Shown piece after piece: positions 5,476 to 8,773 of a DNA stretch of 8,773 nucleotides. The position numbers and the translations under genes are program-made. The stretch is from Nitrospirota bacterium (GTDB lineage Bacteria > Nitrospirota > Thermodesulfovibrionia > Thermodesulfovibrionales > Magnetobacteriaceae): the NCBI GenBank assembly GCA_015233485.1, contig JADFXO010000156.1:1-8773 (forward strand), read 5' to 3'. A model generated the notes under the pieces. It saw only the letters and a program-made list of their open reading frames with translations, had not been told where the DNA came from and did no database searches. The first letter of the stretch is position 1, and each line of letters opens with the position of its first letter.

Positions 5476-6939
5476 TTGGAACTCTTCAGACTTACAATAG
5501 CAGAAGCGGCAGGGCTTATTTCAAAAAATGAACTGGCCCCTTTGGCCCTCACAGAGTCGGTTATTGGCCGGATAGGGGCGCTTGACAGCCGTGTCGGCGC
5601 ATACATAACCGTAACAAAAGATATTGCAATGGAGCAAGCCGGGCGATTATCGGCAGGCAGCCGCGGCAATAATCCCCTCTACGGTATCCCGATGGCCGTT
5701 AAAGACAATATGTGTGTTAAGGGTGTGCGTACGACGTGTGCTTCTAAGATACTTGAGAATTTCATTCCGCCATACGAAAGCACCGTAACGAATAAACTTC
5801 AGGAGGCCGGATATTGCCTCACCGGAAAGACCAACCTTGATGAGTTTGCCATGGGCTCATCAACAGAGAACTCCGGGTTTTTTACGACGAAAAACCCATG
5901 GGACATCAGCCGTGCCCCCGGCGGCAGCAGCGGCGGCTCTGCGGCAGCAGTGGCGGCCGATATGTGCATCGCCGCCATTGGTTCGGACACCGGAGGGTCA
6001 ATCCGCCAGCCCGCGTCATTTTGCGGCGTCGTAGGGCTTAAGCCCACATACGGCCTCGTATCAAGGTTCGGCCTTGTGGCCTTTGCCTCGTCGCTTGACC
6101 AGATTGGCCCGATTACTAAAACGGTAGAAGACGCTGCCATCGTGTTAAACGCGATAGCCGGCGGCGATAATAGAGATTCCACGTCAGTGCATGACGCCAT
6201 CCCCGATTACACGGCGTCTCTGTCTGGAGATTTAAATAGCCTTAATTTACATGGCCTTAAGGTAGGCATACCAGAGGAGTATTTCATAGATGGCATGGAC
6301 AGAGAGGTAGAGGCCGCCGTAAGGGCGGCTATAGAGGAGATGAAGAGGCTCGGCGCCGAGGTTGTCTCTATAAAACTGCCCCATACTGCCTACGCCGTAG
6401 CCGCTTATTATATCATCGCCACAAGTGAGGCAAGCTCCAATCTGGCACGGTACGACGGCGTAAAGTACGGTATGAGGGCCGCGGGAAGCGACCTTATCGG
6501 CACGTACATGGAGACGCGCGCTAAGGGATTCGGGCAGGAGGTCAAAAGGAGGATAATGCTCGGGACATACGCCCTTTCCTCCGGCTACTACGACGCATAC
6601 TATAAGAAGGCCCAGCAGGTGCGCACACTTATTAAGAGGGATTTTGACGAGGTTTTTAAATATGTTGATGTCATTGCAACGCCTACATCGCCGACGACGG
6701 CATTTAAGATTGGCGAAAAGGCCGATGACCCGCTCCAGATGTACCTAAGCGATATTTTCACTATATCCGTAAACCTTGCCGGAGCACCGGCAATATCCAT
6801 CCCCTGCGGTTTTGACTCAGGAGGTCTGCCAGTAGGGTTTCAACTCATAGGGAGACATTTCGGCGAGGCGACAATTTTAAAGGCCGCACACGCGTATGAA
6901 CGCGCCGCCGGTTGGTATAAAAGGAGGCCGTCCATATGA
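5476..6939 (+). CDS. gatA: Asp-tRNA(Asn)/Glu-tRNA(Gln) amidotransferase subunit A
   Basis: Glutaminase subunit of GatCAB, which releases ammonia from glutamine and feeds it to GatB to convert Glu-tRNA(Gln) or Asp-tRNA(Asn) to the correct amide form. The 487 residues fit the family. The amidase-signature catalytic triad is visible: Lys76 in AVKDN, Ser151 in PGGSSGGS, and the nucleophile Ser175 in SDTGGSIRQP, each three residues before the S. aureus positions. Other hallmarks are RTTCASKIL, GKTNLDEFAMGSSTENS and SLDQIGP. The start is TTG with a strong Shine-Dalgarno. GatA is distinguished from general amidases by these tRNA-amidotransferase blocks and by the adjacent gatB, whose ATG overlaps its stop by four bases. 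gatC, often directly upstream, is absent: the gap before gatA is too short to encode it. Confidence 0.97.
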   Translation: MELFRLTIAEAAGLISKNELAPLALTESVIGRIGALDSRVGAYITVTKDIAMEQAGRLSAGSRGNNPLYGIPMAVKDNMCVKGVRTTCASKILENFIPPYESTVTNKLQEAGYCLTGKTNLDEFAMGSSTENSGFFTTKNPWDISRAPGGSSGGSAAAVAADMCIAAIGSDTGGSIRQPASFCGVVGLKPTYGLVSRFGLVAFASSLDQIGPITKTVEDAAIVLNAIAGGDNRDSTSVHDAIPDYTASLSGDLNSLNLHGLKVGIPEEYFIDGMDREVEAAVRAAIEEMKRLGAEVVSIKLPHTAYAVAAYYIIATSEASSNLARYDGVKYGMRAAGSDLIGTYMETRAKGFGQEVKRRIMLGTYALSSGYYDAYYKKAQQVRTLIKRDFDEVFKYVDVIATPTSPTTAFKIGEKADDPLQMYLSDIFTISVNLAGAPAISIPCGFDSGGLPVGFQLIGRHFGEATILKAAHAYERAAGWYKRRPSI

Positions 6940-8384
6940 AAACTGGCTCCGATTATGAAACGTATGAAACGGTCATAGGGCTGGAGATTCACGCCCAGAT
7001 GAAGACAAGTTCCAAGATGTTCTGCGGCTGCCCGACAACATTCGGCGAAGAGCCCAATACGCAGACCTGCCCCGTGTGCATAGGTATGCCCGGCGTGCTG
7101 CCGGTGATAAATAAGCTCGCACTTGAGTTTACGATAAAGACGGGGGTTGCGTTGGGATGCAAAATATCGCCGTTTAGCAGATTTGCCCGCAAGAATTATT
7201 TCTATCCCGATCTCCCCAAGGGTTATCAGATAAGCCAGTATGAGCTGCCTATCTGCGAGGGGGGTTTTGTTATGCTGAATGTGGACGGGGCCGAGCGGCG
7301 CATAAACCTGACAAGGATTCACATGGAAGAGGACGCGGGTAAAAACATCCACGAAGGGGCGGGCAGCTTTAGTTATGTCGATTTAAACCGCGCCGGAGTG
7401 CCGCTGATGGAAATAGTGTCCGAACCGGACATAAAAACGCCGAAAGAGGCGGCGGCCTATGTGCGTAAAATAAGGACGGTTCTAAGATACCTTGACGTGT
7501 GCGACGGGAACATGGACGAGGGATCGCTGCGTTGCGACGCCAACGTATCACTAAGGCCGCAGGGCGTGAAGGAGCTTGGCGTAAAGACAGAGATAAAGAA
7601 TATAAACTCGTTCAAATTCATAGAAAAGGCGCTGGAGTATGAAATTCAAAGGCAGACACGCGTACTTAACGAGGGCGGACGCATTATCCAGGAGACGAGG
7701 CTCTGGAACACGACGGCCGGCATTACAGAGTCCATGCGCTCAAAGGAAGAGGCGCACGACTACAGATATTTTCCTGAGCCAGACCTCGTGCCGCTGATAG
7801 CAGATAAGGACATGATTGAACGGATAAGAAAACAAATCCCAGAGCTTCCCGATGAGAAGATACAAAGGTTTATCAGCGAATATAAACTGCCCGCGTACGA
7901 TGCCGACTTGCTGGCAGCCGAAAGGCATACTGCCGCATGGTTTGAAGAGACGGTAAGCCTTGGCGCCAACCCCAAAGACGTAAGCAATTGGATGATGGGT
8001 GAGCTGATGAGACTGTTAAACGAAAAAGGCATAGCTATTGAGGCATCTGTGCTTAGACCTGCTCACCTCAACGGCCTGATAAAACTGGTATCAGACGGCA
8101 CGATTAACCTGAAGACTGCAAAAACCGTCTTTGAGGACATGTTCAACACCGGCAAGACGGCAGAGGAAGTGGTAAAAGAAAAAGGGCTTGTGCAGATTTC
8201 AGACGTAGGAGAACTCGAAAAAACCGTAGAGGTCGTCATAACCGAAAATCCTAACGAGACGGCAAGATACAAGGCCGGTGAGACAAAACTGACGGGATTT
8301 TTCGTAGGCGAAGTAATGAAGAAAACGAAGGGAAAGGCCAACCCAAAGGCTGTCAACGAGATACTAAGAAGGTTACTGGGATGA
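6936..8384 (+). CDS. gatB: Asp-tRNA(Asn)/Glu-tRNA(Gln) amidotransferase subunit B
   Basis: tRNA-binding and ATP-dependent transamidation subunit of GatCAB. The 482 residues are full length. Residues 1-290 are the catalytic cradle domain: VIGLEIHAQ near the start, the zinc-type cysteines Cys30 and Cys32 in FCGCPT with Cys45 and Cys48 in TCPVC, the block NYFYPDLPKGYQISQYE, then HMEEDAGK and the tail of the domain with AHDYRYFPEPDL. The helical linker and the C-terminal GatB/YqeY tRNA-binding domain (about 330-482) end with KLTGFFVGEVMKKTKGKANPK, cut here to its core. The four-cysteine zinc site is complete. The ATG overlaps the gatA stop (ATGA) and its own stop overlaps the next ATG in the same way, so three genes are likely coupled. 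With gatA it implies that this organism lacks GlnRS, AsnRS or both, which cannot be checked here. Confidence 0.97.
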   Translation: MKTGSDYETYETVIGLEIHAQMKTSSKMFCGCPTTFGEEPNTQTCPVCIGMPGVLPVINKLALEFTIKTGVALGCKISPFSRFARKNYFYPDLPKGYQISQYELPICEGGFVMLNVDGAERRINLTRIHMEEDAGKNIHEGAGSFSYVDLNRAGVPLMEIVSEPDIKTPKEAAAYVRKIRTVLRYLDVCDGNMDEGSLRCDANVSLRPQGVKELGVKTEIKNINSFKFIEKALEYEIQRQTRVLNEGGRIIQETRLWNTTAGITESMRSKEEAHDYRYFPEPDLVPLIADKDMIERIRKQIPELPDEKIQRFISEYKLPAYDADLLAAERHTAAWFEETVSLGANPKDVSNWMMGELMRLLNEKGIAIEASVLRPAHLNGLIKLVSDGTINLKTAKTVFEDMFNTGKTAEEVVKEKGLVQISDVGELEKTVEVVITENPNETARYKAGETKLTGFFVGEVMKKTKGKANPKAVNEILRRLLG

Positions 8385-8406
8385 CGAAGGTTGCTGGTAT
8401 GACCGA
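8371..8406 (+). repeat. Imperfect 18-bp tandem duplication across the gatB/Nudix junction
   Basis: 8371-8388 and 8389-8406 match at 14 of 18 positions (GGTTACTGGGATGACGAA against GGTTGCTGGTATGACCGA). Each copy contains an ATGAC, so the Nudix gene has two in-frame start candidates, at 8381 and 8399. Only the first overlaps the gatB stop. Confidence 0.6.
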
Positions 8407-8773
8407 GGGCATTGACGGTGGCGAATTGCTTGATATAGTCACACCCGATGGGCAGGTAATCGGGCAGGCCAGGCGCTGCGAAGCACATGGCAACAATAAA
8501 TTGCTGCATCGGGTTGTACACATATTCGTATTTAATGTAGAGGGAAAACTCCTGCTGCAAAAGCGTTCGATGAGAAAGGACGTAGCCCCCGGGGTGTGGG
8601 ACACCTCGGTGGGCGGGCATGTGGACTTAGGGGAGGCAGTAGAAGCGGCGGTATTTCGTGAGATGGAGGAGGAGCTGGGCATTACAATGCCTGTCCCTGA
8701 ATGGGGGAGCGAGGGGCCGCCATGCAGCTGCGGGAAACCCCAATTTATGTACAAGTACATTCACTCAAACCAA
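8381..8773 (+). CDS. Nudix hydrolase, IDI-like family (3' end outside window)
   Basis: 131 codons are visible and the frame is open to the right edge. The full Nudix box GX5EX7REUXEEXGU is present at residues 79-101, with Arg93, Glu94, Glu97 and Glu98 as the metal and catalytic residues. The flanks, LLDIVTPDGQVIG near the start, LHRVVHIFVFN, LLLQKRS and PGVWDTSVGGHVD, match the Nudix family related to isopentenyl-diphosphate isomerase (YfcD-like). A true type I isomerase has a catalytic Cys in NSVCGH; here the position is Gly (TSVGGH), so hydrolysis of a nucleotide or other diphosphate is more likely than isomerisation. The substrate is unknown. The ATG at 8381 overlaps the gatB stop; an alternative in-frame ATG lies at 8399 within a short tandem duplication. 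The visible C-terminal part contains CSCGKPQF, two cysteines not typical of what I recall for the family. Confidence 0.9.
   Translation, partial: MTKVAGMTEGIDGGELLDIVTPDGQVIGQARRCEAHGNNKLLHRVVHIFVFNVEGKLLLQKRSMRKDVAPGVWDTSVGGHVDLGEAVEAAVFREMEEELGITMPVPEWGSEGPPCSCGKPQFMYKYIHSNQ

Noticed and set aside
5917..5962. GC-rich repetitive stretch in gatA (GGC/GCAGCAG units)
   Set aside because: It encodes the conserved Gly/Ser/Ala-rich amidase signature, so the repetition is explained by protein sequence.
8063..8620. 185-codon minus-strand open frame across the gatB end and Nudix start
   Set aside because: Both underlying + strand genes have clear family motifs here; the minus frame shows no domain.
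8381..8773. Annotation as isopentenyl-diphosphate isomerase (idi)
   Set aside because: The isomerase cysteine is replaced by glycine in TSVGGHVD and the Nudix box is of the hydrolase type.

Overview
The window looks like a compact piece of bacterial chromosome. Every supported gene lies on the + strand, gaps are short, and three junctions are 4-nt ATGA overlaps (etfA/fabD, gatA/gatB, gatB/Nudix). The gene content points to a Gram-negative-type bacterium with at least a partly anaerobic metabolism: an ETF whose alpha subunit carries a two-cluster ferredoxin domain, GatAB of the indirect aminoacylation route, and an HPt protein beside a receiver-GGDEF protein. This mix and the frequent ATA and AGG codons remind me of Nitrospirota or Desulfobacterota, but that is a low-confidence guess. 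No transposase, integrase, tRNA, rRNA, CRISPR array or phage gene is visible.

Region 1 (1-2008) holds an electron-transfer flavoprotein: etfB, with its first few codons cut off by the window edge, and etfA with an N-terminal 2x[4Fe-4S] domain. The partner dehydrogenase is not in view. Region 2 (2005-3985) is anabolic: fabD, translationally coupled to etfA, starts fatty-acid synthesis, and ilvC makes the dihydroxy acids of valine and isoleucine synthesis. Region 3 (4025-5316) is a signalling pair: a stand-alone HPt phosphotransfer protein and a PleD/WspR-like receiver-GGDEF diguanylate cyclase with an intact active site and I-site. No histidine kinase is nearby.

Region 4 (5317-5475) is the only sizeable non-coding gap, about 160 bases. 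It contains three consecutive inverted repeats, the first of them terminator-like, and then a strong Shine-Dalgarno sequence that fixes a TTG start for gatA. Region 5 (5476-8773) holds gatA and gatB, two subunits of the tRNA-dependent amidotransferase (gatC is not here), followed by a coupled Nudix hydrolase gene that runs off the right edge.

Most of the window is ordinary housekeeping sequence, and I see no clear new system. The points that deserve a second look are the ferredoxin-EtfA fusion with a 9-bp tandem repeat in its linker, the short cofactor loop of IlvC, the HPt/diguanylate cyclase pair embedded among metabolic genes, the structured leader of gatA, a 20-bp perfect palindrome inside ilvC, and an 18-bp tandem duplication over the Nudix start codon.
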